DNA of 64,000 nt, taken from Vulcanisaeta distributa JCM 11216. Its GTDB lineage: Archaea > Thermoproteota > Thermoprotei > Thermoproteales > Thermocladiaceae. Positions 28,163 to 38,521 of this stretch are shown in pieces (the stretch's first letter is position 1; every line of letters begins with the position of its first letter). The position numbers were made by a program, and so were the translations under genes. The stretch is from assembly GCF_001315985.1 (NCBI RefSeq), contig NZ_BBBI01000011.1, positions 1 to 64,000 of the forward strand, in the 5' to 3' direction. The notes below the pieces were generated by a model. The model ran no database searches. It was not told the origin of the DNA and saw nothing but the letters and a program-made list of their open reading frames with translations.

Positions 28163-29128
28163 TTAACCACAGTATGGTCCTAACATTTGTGCTATTGTTT
28201 GTGATGAGCATCCGTAGCCGAGTACGTGGGTTGGGAAGTACTGGATTACGTAATATATGGAACCACTGCTTATGAGTTTGTCCAGATACCCGCCATACTC
28301 CAACTGGAATATTGCACAGTACGGGCATTCTGGGTCTAGGAACTCAATAACGGTTATATTCGCACTCGGGTTGCCAATACCAAGACCACTTGAAGCCAGT
28401 TCTCTAATAAAGGAAACCTGGGTTGAATTGGCCCTAAATCCATAACCAAGCTCCTGGCCTTGATACGTAAACGTAGTTATATTACCTAACTTACTATAAT
28501 TAATGGCGTAGAAAACAAGGGGGGGTGACGCGCCGGCAAGTACATAGGTTATATTATTTGCCTTATTAAGGACGATGAATAATGGGGGGGTTCCAAGTAA
28601 ATTACCTGGTACATTAAGTGTATAAGCCATTGTATTAATATTACTTAACGCACCCATTACTACATTTGCCAGGTACTGATCGCTCTCATTCACGGCGCAA
28701 CTCGGATATTTATTTGCCAGGTACTGATATTGGGCTATTGGATACATTAATAAGTATGTAATATTATTCGTCTGTTCATAATAATACAGATAGTTATATG
28801 CAATTATGTATATGCTATTCACGGTATTTAATGTAGTATTTCCGCCATACTTATTATAAATGCATATAAGACCAAGCCAATTCTCAACACCTCTCTCAAA
28901 TGCCTCAGCAAACGATACAGTTTGGGTTGTTGATGATGAAGATTGAGATGTTGAGTTTGTTTTGGGAGAGGTCTGGTTTTGAGTCGAGTTTGTTCCTACA
29001 TTTATTAGTGGTTTTGCCATTAGTGGTGGTTTAGGCGCAAGGAAGTAAACTAAAACCGCGACAAGTGCCGCTGCGAGTACTATTACGGCTATTAATAATA
29101 TCCTGTTTATGCTCGCGGTACTTGACAT
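28163..29128 (-). CDS. Membrane-anchored DsbA/thioredoxin-like protein with truncated redox domain
   Basis: A signal anchor (ILLIAVIVLAAALVAVLVYFL) precedes a Ser/Thr/Gln/Asn-rich linker, then an Asn/Tyr-rich exterior domain. A DsbA-type thioredoxin start follows: ITVIEFLDPECPYCAIFQ, with the CPYC active site near residue 268. Only about 50 residues remain after CPYC, against roughly 150 in DsbA, and the stop comes 50 bases before the NAC gene, so no room is left for the missing half. Two further Cys lie near the end. Either it is shortened or uses a swapped partner. G7 runs at 28505 and 28584 add Pro. Confidence 0.65.
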   Translation of the reverse strand: MSSTASINRILLIAVIVLAAALVAVLVYFLAPKPPLMAKPLINVGTNSTQNQTSPKTNSTSQSSSSTTQTVSFAEAFERGVENWLGLICIYNKYGGNTTLNTVNSIYIIAYNYLYYYEQTNNITYLLMYPIAQYQYLANKYPSCAVNESDQYLANVVMGALSNINTMAYTLNVPGNLLGTPPLFIVLNKANNITYVLAGASPPLVFYAINYSKLGNITTFTYQGQELGYGFRANSTQVSFIRELASSGLGIGNPSANITVIEFLDPECPYCAIFQLEYGGYLDKLISSGSIYYVIQYFPTHVLGYGCSSQTIAQMLGPYCG

Positions 29129-29229
29129 AATCCCCCCCTATCATTGTTTAGGATAAGTTAAAAACCTTACTAACCTTCCGTAGGTTCATTAAGAAAGACA
29201 TTAATAATTTAAATTAAATATTAATTATA

Positions 29230-29649
29230 ATGGCTATTCGATTACGGATCAAGTTATCATCAATGATGGGTAGGACCACGGTAACAAAGGCTTTGGTGAC
29301 CACGGGCTATGAGACCCAGGAGCCGGAGGTGTTAATACCCAGGGGCGTTGCCGAGGACCTAAACCTACTGCCCAAGTTACCCAGTGGTTCCGAGGTTAGG
29401 AATTACGTGCTAGCTGACGGAACGGTGACTAGGTTAATACTAATACCCAATGCGGTTCAGGTCTGGGTCCTTGAGAATGATAGGGAAGTGGGTGGTATCA
29501 CGGCGCACGTAGCAGTTAGTGACCGTGCTGATGAGGTATTACTAAGTGATAAATTGGTCAGTAGGTTAGGCATTGTTTTACTGGATATTGGTGAGGGTGT
29601 TTGGTGCTTTAGGGATGAGATTGGGAGGACGGTTAGGAGGAGCCTATAG
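29230..29649 (+). CDS. Retropepsin-like (clan AA) fold protein lacking the catalytic Asp
   Basis: 139 residues. The order beta-strand, ALVTTGYETQEPEVLIPRGVA, a strand with DGT, VAVSDRADEVLLSDKLVSRLGIVLLD follows archaeal aspartic-protease-like proteins, where the first motif is usually ALVDTGA and the later one LLGxxFLxxLG. Here D is replaced by T (TTG), so protease activity is doubtful; it may be a binding domain. It is transcribed away from the DsbA-like gene and convergent with alaS. The fold assignment is an inference from pattern only. Confidence 0.45.
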   Translation: MAIRLRIKLSSMMGRTTVTKALVTTGYETQEPEVLIPRGVAEDLNLLPKLPSGSEVRNYVLADGTVTRLILIPNAVQVWVLENDREVGGITAHVAVSDRADEVLLSDKLVSRLGIVLLDIGEGVWCFRDEIGRTVRRSL

Positions 29650-29685
29650 AACTTAGGAATGCCTTAACAGTACTTATGAAGGTAT

Positions 29686-32384
29686 CTATCGGCGGTTTGC
29701 CTGGGTGAATCCCTGCCCATAGGTCGTTGACCCACCACCCTTACCATTAACGCTTACGTTAAGTCTCGCCATTAATTCCCTAATGCCCACGCGCTTGGCG
29801 GTTTCAGGACTTAGGTAAACCATGTACTCGGTTCCATTACCAACCCTATTCACTATCAACAACACGGTGTTGGGCCTAGCGCTTAAATACTCCTTGGCAA
29901 ACTCCTGTATGTAATTCCTATCCTCATTCTCATACTCCATGTACGTAAAGCCAACACCGTTTATCGTAGTTTCCCTATCCATGGCCTCGGCAATATCGCC
30001 CCTAATGGCCTTCCTGGTTAACGCCTTTATCCTACCCTCCATCTTATTCACATCGCTAAGCAACTCCTTAATGCCCTTAACCACGTCCTCCCTACCACTA
30101 CCAATTAATTCAGATACTTCATTGATGGAGTCCTCAAGGGACTCTGCGTAGTTGAGTGCGTGCCTGCCCGTGGTGAATATGAATCTGACAACACCCTCCT
30201 GAATCTTCTCAACCTTAACAATCTTAATCAACCCAATCTCACCGGTACTGCTCACGTGCATGCCACCACACGCCTCCACATCATATGGGCTATCGTCAGG
30301 GCCCACCTGGACAATCCTCAGCCTAGCCCCCCGGCACCGCGCCTCCCTGGTATATGTAGACGCCGAACTTCGACTCAGCCTCGGTCCTGCCCAGCCACCT
30401 AATGATCACTGGGTAGTTGGCAACAACCATTTGGTTTGCCAACTCCTCAATCTTCTTGACCTCATCCTACTGGGTAACTTATAATGCGTCACATCAAGCC
30501 TACTGAAGGGCACGTTCTTCTCCGCACCTGCCTGCCAAACATGCCTACCAAGGACGCGCCTAATGCTCTGGAGCAGTATGTGGGTCGCGGTGTGCATTCT
30601 CATTAGGTCGAGCCTACGGGTAGAATCCACAATGCCCTCCACAGTCTCGCCCTCCATTGGCGGCTCACCCTCAATAACATGCACGATCACTGGGCCAACC
30701 CTCTGAACATCGACAACCCTCGCCTCACCCCTGCCATGCTTAATAATGCCGTGGTCAGCCACCTGCCCACCACCCTCTGGGTAAAACGCGGTTTGGTCTA
30801 GAACCACGTACTACCCTAATGACCCTAAGGACTTGGCGTTGAATTGAAATAGCCTCATATTCTCATAGAATAATTCCCTGGTCTGTGGTAGGTCCTGAAC
30901 CTCCACTGGGTTCACATCAACCTTAGGCTTCTCCTCACCGACCTGTCTCTGATACCTGGCGGCTAGCCTTGAGTAGAAGTCGTCAGGTACTGAGACACTT
31001 AGTCCAAGCTTTGATGATGCGACGTCACGCACAATCTCTGGCGGTAGTCCCTGTGAGTCATAAAGCATCATTAAGTCATCAACCGTGAGCTCCCTCTTGC
31101 CGGTCCTCCTCTCCCTATCCCTAACGACCCTATCAATAATGCCTGGCGCCTGCCTAAGTAGTTCCTTAAACTTCCTCTCTTCGAGGTCGATTAATTCAAG
31201 TATTGTTTGCCTCTCCTCATAAACCTCTGGGTAATCATCCCTTAGGAACTCAAGCTCCATGTTCATAATCTCTGTAAGCGGCATTTCAATACCTGCAACG
31301 TACATGCTCCTAAGCATCCTCCTCAGCAATAGCCTACCCAGGTAACCAACACCGGAGTTGCTCGGTATTACGCCATCGGTCATCATCCAGGATAGCGTCC
31401 TACCATGGTCACTAAGCATATACAGTGTCTCCTGGGCCTTAAGTACGTTCCTAACCTCATTGACATCCATGCCGACCTTGCTCGATATGTATTCATAGGC
31501 CTTCTCAATGCTCGTAACCTCAGGGTCAAGCTGCCCAAAGTAGGTTGCCATGTGCATTAGCATTTCATCGCTTGGCTTTGGAAGACCTAGCCTACTCCTT
31601 AGCTTCTCAATGAATGGTCCAAAGACAGCATCATAAACGGTGGGTTTACCCGTGAGTAACCAGTAGATTCTCTCGAGTCCATAGCCCGTGTCCACGATCT
31701 TCATGGGCATCTCCACGTACTTACCATTGACAGTCCTATAATGCATAAAAACGAGCGTAGCTATTTCTAAACCACCCACGAGAACCTCGAGGCACTCACC
31801 CGCATTACCGCCGCCCTCCCAAATATTCTCCTTATACGTGATTTCGTCGTCCCTGAGGCCGAGTTCCTTCGTGAAGAACTCATGCGCGTACTCAACAGTC
31901 TCGTCAATCCAGTAAATGTACTTATCGGGATAATTAAAGGCGTGGTGTGCCATCATCTCAAAGCCCGTTAAGTGCCTACCGCTACGGCCGACCTTATCAA
32001 TATCCGTAAACCTAATGCTGGGTTGGGAAAGAGTCAGTGGATTTGCTGGTGGTGGTACAATGCCCTCGGTGACCCATGCTGGAAGTCATAAATTGAGGCG
32101 CCAACTAAGTAAACATCGGACCTCCAACGCGCAACCACTGGATACCTCTTAATCCTAACATGGCCATGCCTCTCGAAGAAGTTTAGGAATCTTTCCCTAA
32201 CATCCCTAATGGACTCAGGTCTGAATTTGCCGGGTGGATTGCCTATGAATAGGTATGGTGTGCAGGGTTGGTCACCGCAGGATTCCTGGTCCTTATTCAG
32301 CGTCCAGTAGTGGTGCTTGCAGTATGGGCATTGCTTCCTGTAAAACTTCATCCTGTCGAATAACCTCGTCCTCAATTCTTCCAT
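29686..32384 (-). CDS. alaS: Alanyl-tRNA synthetase, archaeal type (frameshifted)
   Basis: Attaches alanine to tRNA-Ala and edits mis-charged tRNA. From ATG 32384: an archaeal N-terminal Zn-type extension with CPYCKHHYW and CGDQPCTPY, then [20 protein letters not shown] (motif 1), catalytic core through [12 protein letters not shown], and [14 protein letters not shown]. The editing domain appears as [18 protein letters not shown] and [17 protein letters not shown], with the Cys-His zinc site CGGMHV. C-terminal domain to 29686. Breaks lie near 31990, 30809, 30450 and 30325; the last is a C6 that with five C reads [20 protein letters not shown]. Repaired length is about 900 residues. Confidence 0.92.
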
Positions 32385-32447
32385 AACTTAACGATAAATA
32401 AAAATGGGATTATTTTTATATTTTGTTCCTGTCGCAATTAAAAATCA

Positions 32448-33359
32448 CTATTTACGCTTTGTCTCAAGGTCTCGGAAGTACTTATACAGGCCATCAACGG
32501 CCATTCCAAACAGGTGATAATGAGCTCATGTTCCTAAGCCTATCATAAACCCTCCTAAGGTCTTGATCCCTCTCCACGAGAATCCTCTCAAGGTCACTAA
32601 CACTCAACCCTCCCTAACAGCCTCCTCAGCGGCCCTACCCCCAAGCATCCAATTGCCTGAGGTGCCTATTCAATAGGTCGGTGGCGTTGGGAACGAGCAG
32701 GTGATGCGTATAGGCTATGTACCTTGGATTCCTAGCTACCAACTTCTTGACACTATCAACATACAAGTCAAACCTAAGGGGCTCCATCGTGGTTGGTATT
32801 ATGTAGTCGAGGTCCTTAACATAGATGCCCGCCGCGTCTCCGACAATGAGTATGTCCCAGGGCTCAACAATGAAGGATTGGTGATGGCTCGCGTGACCCG
32901 GCGTGTGTATCACCTCCACGGTAACGTCACCGATGGTCATCCTATCACCGTCCTTAGTCTCCCTAGTATTCCTACCTGGTATCTCAAGCGGCCTACCGTA
33001 TAATTCACCGAGCCAGCCCATGGCCTCCCTAGCAGGCACCCAAATAATGTCTGGATTTGGTAGGACCTTTGAACCCCCCTTGGATGAACGTAAACCTCGA
33101 TATTTGGGTTAAGCCCCCCCGCTAATGCACCGGTGCCGCCGTAATGATCAATGTGTACGTGCGTAATAAATACATGGGTAACATTGCCTAACCTCATTAA
33201 TGCATTCCTCAGGTCGTTACTGGATACCGCAGGTCCTCCCTCGAAAACTATTACACCTCTGCCTGTGTTTATTGCATACACTGAGACTAGGTTACTAAAT
33301 CCACCTGGCTCTAGGTCTATTTGATATACATTATTCATTACCTCAATTGTCCGCACCAT
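32448..33359 (-). CDS. Metallo-beta-lactamase-fold hydrolase (frameshifted)
   Basis: Glyoxalase II-like fold. Zinc motif ITHVHIDHYGG, then after a C6 run near 33072 (four G reads HPRGSKVLPNPDIIWVP) VEVIHTPGHASHHQSF, LIVGDAAGIYV, and YIAYTHH. The C-terminal helical part (AHYHLFGMAVDGLYKYF) is recovered from further frames and ends at TAG 32448, typical of the group with a winged C-terminal domain. About 300 residues after repair. It is upstream of, and on the same strand as, alaS. Substrate unknown. The C7 at 33113 gives LAGGLNPN, one Gly likely extra. Confidence 0.7.
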
Positions 33360-33453
33360 AAATAAACTTAAGACGTACTACTTAATAAATTGTGTGATAA
33401 TTATATTATATATGGGGGGGAAGTAGTGAAATATAAATAACGAATATTGTATT

Positions 33454-34514
33454 TTATGAACCAAACAGGCTGGAGAATCCGGCCGCAATCTCTTCATCAC
33501 TTGGGCCCTCCTTCTTCTCCTCGGTCGTCTCTTCCTTCTTTTCCTCCGACTTCCTTTCCTCTGCCTTAGTCTCGCTCCTTACTTGTTGTGGCTGCTGAGG
33601 GACCTGAAGCCCAAGCTCGGGGGGGCCTTTGGCGCTATTACTGAGGCAAGCGCGTTTGCCTCTGATACGGCCTTAGCTAGTATATACTGCGCAGTCTCCG
33701 GAGTTACGTACCTAGCGTTAACGGCTAGGTTCAGTGCCTCCATGTGGGCCTTGGCAATGGATACCCTAAGTACCTCTGGTGTTGGGTATGCCGTGTTGAC
33801 GGCCAGGTTAAATGCATACCTAACGGCATCCTCGACCATTGACCTATACGCACCAATATCCAACCTAAGGTTATCAGCGGCTATTACATACTTACCCTTC
33901 AGTATTGCCGCCTTTATCTTAAGGGTCTCGAATATGGGCTTTATATTCAATTTCTTCAGGATCTCGGCAGCATCTTCATTGATCTTATCACCCTTCTTAA
34001 CGACCACCGTGTCCTTAACAATCCATATCTTACCGTCCTGAACCTTGATCGGTATCTTCAACTTACCAAACTTACTCATTATTGGACCTGGGCCCATGTT
34101 CGTATTACCGGCGGGTGCCACTAAGTCAAATGGCGCTACATCGCCAGGCATCGCCTCCCTCCTAACTCCTGTGCTCCAAATCCACCTGGCTAGTTCGAAT
34201 GGGTTCTCATTCGAGAATATGAGGAGGTTCTCACCAGTGAATAACTTCTCAACATCCTCACTTACACTACCCATTAACTGCCTAAGTGCTATTAGCACAA
34301 GGGTGTTCTTCGCCTTAATTACCCAGGCACCCCTCCTCCTGAGCCAGAACCTATACTCCTGGAGAACCCTGTTGGATGTTTCATGAATATCGACGATGAA
34401 TGCAGTTTCATACTTGCTAAATAAATCCTTCAATTCATTAACAATCCTAACCTTCTTTTCCGGATAGGGCTTCGTCCTAACGTATGTACGCTTAAACACT
34501 GGTTGTGAAGCCAT
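33454..34514 (-). CDS. rplP0: Ribosomal stalk protein uL10 (P0) (frameshifted)
   Basis: P0 anchors the P1 dimers of the GTPase stalk. From 34514: YPEKKVRIVNELKDLFSKYE, the RNA-binding globular domain, then the helical P1-binding spines (IAKAHMEALNLAVNARYVTP). The C7 run at 33618 shifts the frame; with five C it reads KAPELGLQVPQQPQ and a charged tail ends EEIAAGFSSLFG at 33454, the classic translation-factor-binding C-terminus. About 352 residues after repair. It is separated from uL1 by the inserted amidohydrolase, and the P1 gene is not adjacent. Confidence 0.93.
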
Positions 34515-35156
34515 ACTGGCAAGAACCGCTCAAATGATGCACTTAATTAATTTTTCTTTCAATAGGTAGCTTAATAATGCAACATACGTAAGTGGGCATT
34601 AGTTGACGGTTCCTTGCCCTTCAGGGTAGGGAGGAGGTTGGTTATTTTTGATTTACTCAACCTGGGTCACCAATAATGGATTAACACAATTGGTTACATT
34701 AATGTTTCGACTCTATGGGTTATTTAGCTTGGTTGGCTTTACTTAATCCCCCCCATAATATCCATAAATATGTAAATTAGAACTACTGGTTCTTACGGGT
34801 TAGGCTAAGCCCATTGACTTAACATCGTTGTGGTATTATCAAGGCCAGTTAAATGGTAGCATTGCTAATAACCTGACGTATTCATACCGAGGGTTTATGT
34901 AGATACCTACTATTAACCACGTAATTAACACGTTGAGTTCGATAACCATAGCCGTAACACCAACAGGTACCGACAATTGGAGGATTAGGCCAATGAGTCG
35001 CTTAACAACAGAACCCATGCTTTTGATGCTCATGATCACTCAATCAATTTTATTAGTTCATAAGTGGTAGTGTTTCCCACCAACGGTATTGAATGTAATA
35101 CTTCCATTACTTAATGGTACTGTTTACCTTAGGGTTGGTGCAAGTACGACTAATGC
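34515..35156. other. 640-bp spacer between P0 and the amidohydrolase
   Basis: Mostly without coding sense and AT-rich. It contains a possible 66-codon membrane frame at 34839-35039 on the minus strand (annotated separately) and a C7 run at 34747. In most archaea uL1 directly precedes P0, so this spacer marks one edge of an insertion. Confidence 0.4.
34839..35039 (-). CDS. Possible small membrane protein or gene fragment
   Basis: 66 residues with two hydrophobic stretches (RLIGLILQLSVPVGVTAMVI and LNVLITWLIVGIYI) after a Met/Ser/Lys start. No promoter stands out and no family is recognised. It could be a remnant of a transporter lost in the P0-L1 spacer or a chance frame. Confidence 0.3.
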   Translation of the reverse strand: MIMSIKSMGSVVKRLIGLILQLSVPVGVTAMVIELNVLITWLIVGIYINPRYEYVRLLAMLPFNWP

Positions 35157-36148
35157 TCAGAAACGCAGAAGTCTCTCGGCGTTTTCATGCGCTATCTTTT
35201 CTTTATCCTTATCGCTTATTGGTAGTTGGTGAAGGAATTGGACAGCCTCCTTCATAGATGAGTATGGGTAATCCGTAGAAAACATTATCCTTTCCGCCCC
35301 AACGTGCATATAAAGGTCAAGGAACGCGGGAATAAAGTTAAACCCGCTTATCGTGTAGCTTACATTCTCCTTAAGATAAGCGCTAATGGGTTTTTCAAGT
35401 CCTGTTAGTCTCGGAGGAAGCACTCTATCGAGTCTCTCCATAAAAAATGAAACTCCCTCTCCTAGGTGGCCTATTATGACCTGGAGTTTAGGATGCCTAT
35501 CAAAAACTCCGGCAAGAATCATCCGCAGTACATGAACGGCTGTGTCGATGTGCCAACCAAAGCCTGCTGTGGAAAAACCATCGCAACCTCCTTCCTCAGT
35601 CCATTTTCATAGTAAGCTTCAAAGACGGGGGGTAGGAGGCACATTTGGATGTAAATATATGGGAACCCCCCCAAGATCCTCGGCTCCTTGTAACAAGGGT
35701 TCAAAAAATGGATCGTCAAGATACCTACCCTTATAGTTACCACTTATCATAGCGCCTTTAAAATGTATTGCTTTACTGTCCTTTCAAGTTCGTCAACCGC
35801 CTTTTCCGGATCGGCGATTGGGAGCGTGGCAAAGGCTGCAAACCTTTCAGGATGTTTCATTATTATATCTGCGACGTAGTCGTTAACTTCTCTTGAAAAG
35901 GCCACGGCTTCTTCAATATCTAGTTGTTCTTTTCCCGGAGCCACTAGAGAGAGTACTTGTAGGTCTACCCCTGCTTCATTCATTTCATTAATCCTAAGGG
36001 TCTCGATATCTAATAGTCTCCTCTTAATATCAGGATCTTGAGCATAGCTAAATGCGGGAGGAGGTACCATTTTGTATTTTCTAGTAATTTTATCTGGAAC
36101 GGAAAAGTGTTCCTCAAGAGCGATGATTTTCTTGAAGTTGTTCCTCAC
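35157..36148 (-). CDS. Amidohydrolase-2 family protein, gamma-resorcylate/ACMSD decarboxylase-like (frameshifted)
   Basis: TIM-barrel metal enzyme. The N-terminus KKIIALEEHFSVPD supplies the early metal ligands; RLLDIETLRINEMNEAGVDL, LSLVAPGKEQL, HPERFAAFATLPIADPEKA, HPKLQVIIGHLGEGVSFFMERL and FSTDYPYSS with a final GNAERLLRF-like helix follow decarboxylase order. Four frames are needed: breaks near 35757, at G-runs around 35630-35665 and near 35523. Codon and base use (AGA, GAA, TTT) differ from the flanking ribosomal genes. GTG 36148 is the likely start. It lies between P0 and L1, an unusual place, so horizontal transfer is plausible. Confidence 0.75.
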
Positions 36149-36334
36149 AATCTTTGCAACCCTTTTCCTGCATTTAAAAATAATGGTATTCAACCAGGTA
36201 CTCACAAAAGGGAGTTAGATGGGAAGGATCAATTTGCCTAATAAAGACATAACAATATAATTCAATAGTATGATAACTACATGACACCTCTGTGAGCACA
36301 GGAAACCGAGTTTGAACTTGCTCATGAATTTTAA

Positions 36335-36993
36335 TTATCGTGATATAAACGGGTTCACGCTTACAGGCGAGCTCATGGTTAGTTTTATTATTACGTTTCT
36401 TAATTGTTCAGGCCTAACCCTCTTGAGTATTTCGTCAAGCACCGCCGCTATGTTCTCGGCAACCTGCTTTGGATCCATGTCCTCGGTACCTACCTTACAC
36501 ATGACCTGCGGTTGGTCCTTAACCCTAACCCTAACGCTTCTCTTTAGCCTATCAATAACGGCCTTGATGTCCGCGTTTGGCTGGACAACCTCAGGCATCT
36601 TGTTCCTGGGACCCAGTATTTGACCCATTACCCTACCAATGAGCACCATCAGGTCTGGTGTGGCTACGAAGTAGTCATAGGAATTGGCCAGTTTCCTGAT
36701 CTCCTTCTTATTACCGGATAGTTTCTCAATGTCCTCCCTGGTGAGTATTGCGTCTGCCTTGGCCTCCTTGGCCGCGAGTACCATGCGCCCGTAGCCATCA
36801 CGCAGACCCTCGGTTCCTTACCCTGCAATGGATGCGGCAGTGTAATGGTTATGTTGAATCTATTGGCTTGGTTCTTAACGTCGAAGTCCTTGAACCTAAT
36901 TATTAACTCGTATGTCTGCTTAAACCTCCTCCTCTTCGCCTTTGCCTTGGCCTCCATGACAGCCTTAGTTATTGCGTCAAGGTTTAGGCTCAT
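36335..36993 (-). CDS. rpl1: Large ribosomal subunit protein uL1 (frameshifted)
   Basis: From ATG 36993: a helix rich in Ala/Lys/Arg, FKQTYELIIRFKDFDVKN, ITITLPHPLQGKEP. After a one-base loss near 36793 (VIADGRMVLAAKEAKADAIL) it continues PDLMVLIGRVMGQILGPRNKMPEV, the rRNA-binding motif, and ends VNPFISR. About 219 residues, normal. It also represses its own mRNA in many archaea; the leader was not examined further. It follows L11 on the same strand, as usual. Confidence 0.95.
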
Positions 36994-37069
36994 AATCGCG
37001 CATTGTGGAGAAACCCCCTTATTAAAGCATTTTTCCCTACTAATGCTGTGTTTTGATTAATTCCCTAGT

Positions 37070-37591
37070 TTATAACCTGCCCTCCTGCTTTAATAGCTCT
37101 TCGTACTTAGTTATCACATTATCATAGGAACCCGCGTCCAGCTCCTTCAGTACTTGCTTCGGGTCCTTACCGTTGATTGTAACGCCGATACTCCTGCAGG
37201 CGCTTATTACCTGCTTAAGGGCATTCCTGAAGTTCCTACTCCTTAACTCCTCCCACTTTATGTAGGCTATCTCAGCAAGCTTCTCAATGCTTATGTCCCC
37301 CCCAATCAACTCCTTAACTGCTTGATGACTACCTGTGTCCTTGCCAATGGCCTTCATTATAAGGTCAGCGATAGGTGGTAGCTCAGGCTTTACCTCAAAG
37401 TTCTTCGTGTCTTCGTCTACCTCTACCTCTACGAATACATTGTTAATGCCGTAATTGGCCAGTATTTTCGTCTTTTTATTGATCTCCTCAGTGACCTTAC
37501 CAACATCGATGCCATACTGACTCAATTGCTGAACTGCAGGTCCACCCGCCTTACCTGGCGCGACCGCTATCTTGACAACTCTCTTTGCCAT
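37070..37591 (-). CDS. rpl11: Large ribosomal subunit protein uL11
   Basis: 173 residues. From ATG 37591: VVKIAVAPGKAGGPAVQQLSQYGIDVGKV with its proline-turn region, then LPPIADLIMKAIGKDTGS and the C-terminal RNA-binding domain (KELIGGDISIEKLAEIAYIK, VISACRSIGVTINGKDPKQV). IGGDI holds a C7 run at 37297; relatives have a single Gly. Frame intact. It is preceded by Spt5 and followed by L1. Confidence 0.95.
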   Translation of the reverse strand: MAKRVVKIAVAPGKAGGPAVQQLSQYGIDVGKVTEEINKKTKILANYGINNVFVEVEVDEDTKNFEVKPELPPIADLIMKAIGKDTGSHQAVKELIGGDISIEKLAEIAYIKWEELRSRNFRNALKQVISACRSIGVTINGKDPKQVLKELDAGSYDNVITKYEELLKQEGRL

Positions 37592-37636
37592 ATCGTAGGA
37601 CCTGCCTAATGTAGGTATTTAACGTTTTTGCTATTA

Positions 37637-38106
37637 TTACTTACTTTCAATTTTCCTAACACCCTTAATATTCACGATAATGGGCATCGTACTAGATGAA
37701 TCAAGTAATTCCAGGTAAACCTGACCCCTCTGCCTATCAATATCCACCACCTTGCCTCTATATCCTCTAAATGGTTCGACGATTATTTCAACAACATCAC
37801 CAACATTAATCTCCACGGGCTTAGCCAGGCTACTTACTACTTCATCAACATTCATAACACCCCCTAACCATGCCCCCTATAGTGCTTAATACCCGTGGCC
37901 AAGTCTTGAATTTCATAGGGCATCGAACCCTCCACAAACACAAAACCCTTTAAGGAGGGCAGAACAACTATTGCTGTTATCTTAACCTTATCCAGCCCCT
38001 TATGCTCAGCCCTGGACTTAAGCATGAAGGCCACATTATACTCCTGATTACCCACAGCCCTGAGGGCATAAACCCTACAACTCATTGCCTGCTCAGCACT
38101 ACTCAT
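37637..38106 (-). CDS. spt5: Transcription elongation factor Spt5 (NusG family) (frameshifted)
   Basis: NGN plus KOW protein that clamps RNA polymerase. NGN: CRVYALRAVGNQEYNVAFML, IVVLPSLKGFVFVEG. KOW: VGDVVEIIVEPFRGYRGKVVDIDRQRGQVYLEL. The join at 37862-37880 contains two C5 runs (AACACCCCCT and TGCCCCCTAT); with four each the linker reads HYRGMVRGVMNVDEVV, as in relatives. So two +1 errors occur in 20 bases. About 156 residues. Standard place between SecE and L11. Confidence 0.93.
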
Positions 38107-38167
38107 TGCCTCCTCCCTAACCTAATGAGTTAATAAAACTTGCCCAATAATGGATTGCCTTTAGGCC

Positions 38168-38475
38168 TTACCTGCGGCCGAGACCCCCCCTTGTGCTCAG
38201 TATAACAAGTATGAGCATCACGGCTAGTATAATAATTATTGTAAGCACAACAATTAGGTTGAGCGGGTATGGCAGACTAAAGTTGGCGCTGCTCGTCAAG
38301 TACTGCTGAGCCACACTGAATAGGAATGAATAAACACCGAGTATTGCGACTATTAATGAACCCAACTTAAGGATTATCATGTAATTATCCTTAGTCGCTT
38401 CTTAGCCACCTTGAATATCCACGCCAGTGTGCTTAACCAATTCATTATCCTCTTACTCAAGCCTTCATTGCTCAT
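38168..38475 (-). CDS. secE: Protein translocase subunit SecE/Sec61 gamma with an extra C-terminal membrane segment (frameshifted)
   Basis: From ATG 38475: an amphipathic N-terminal part ending LAWIFKVAKK, then after a one-base loss near 38400 ATKDNYMIILKLGSLIVAIL, the single TM of SecE. Unusually the chain goes on through a short polar loop into a second hydrophobic segment (LNLIVVLTIIIILAVMLILVIL) and a basic end. Ordinary archaeal SecE is about 60 residues with one TM; this is about 100. The C7 at 38185 makes TRGGLGRR. Position between FtsY and Spt5 is canonical. Confidence 0.8.
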
Positions 38476-38521
38476 TACGGTTTATGGCTAATCAGTGATT
38501 ATAAAATTTTCTAATCATTCA

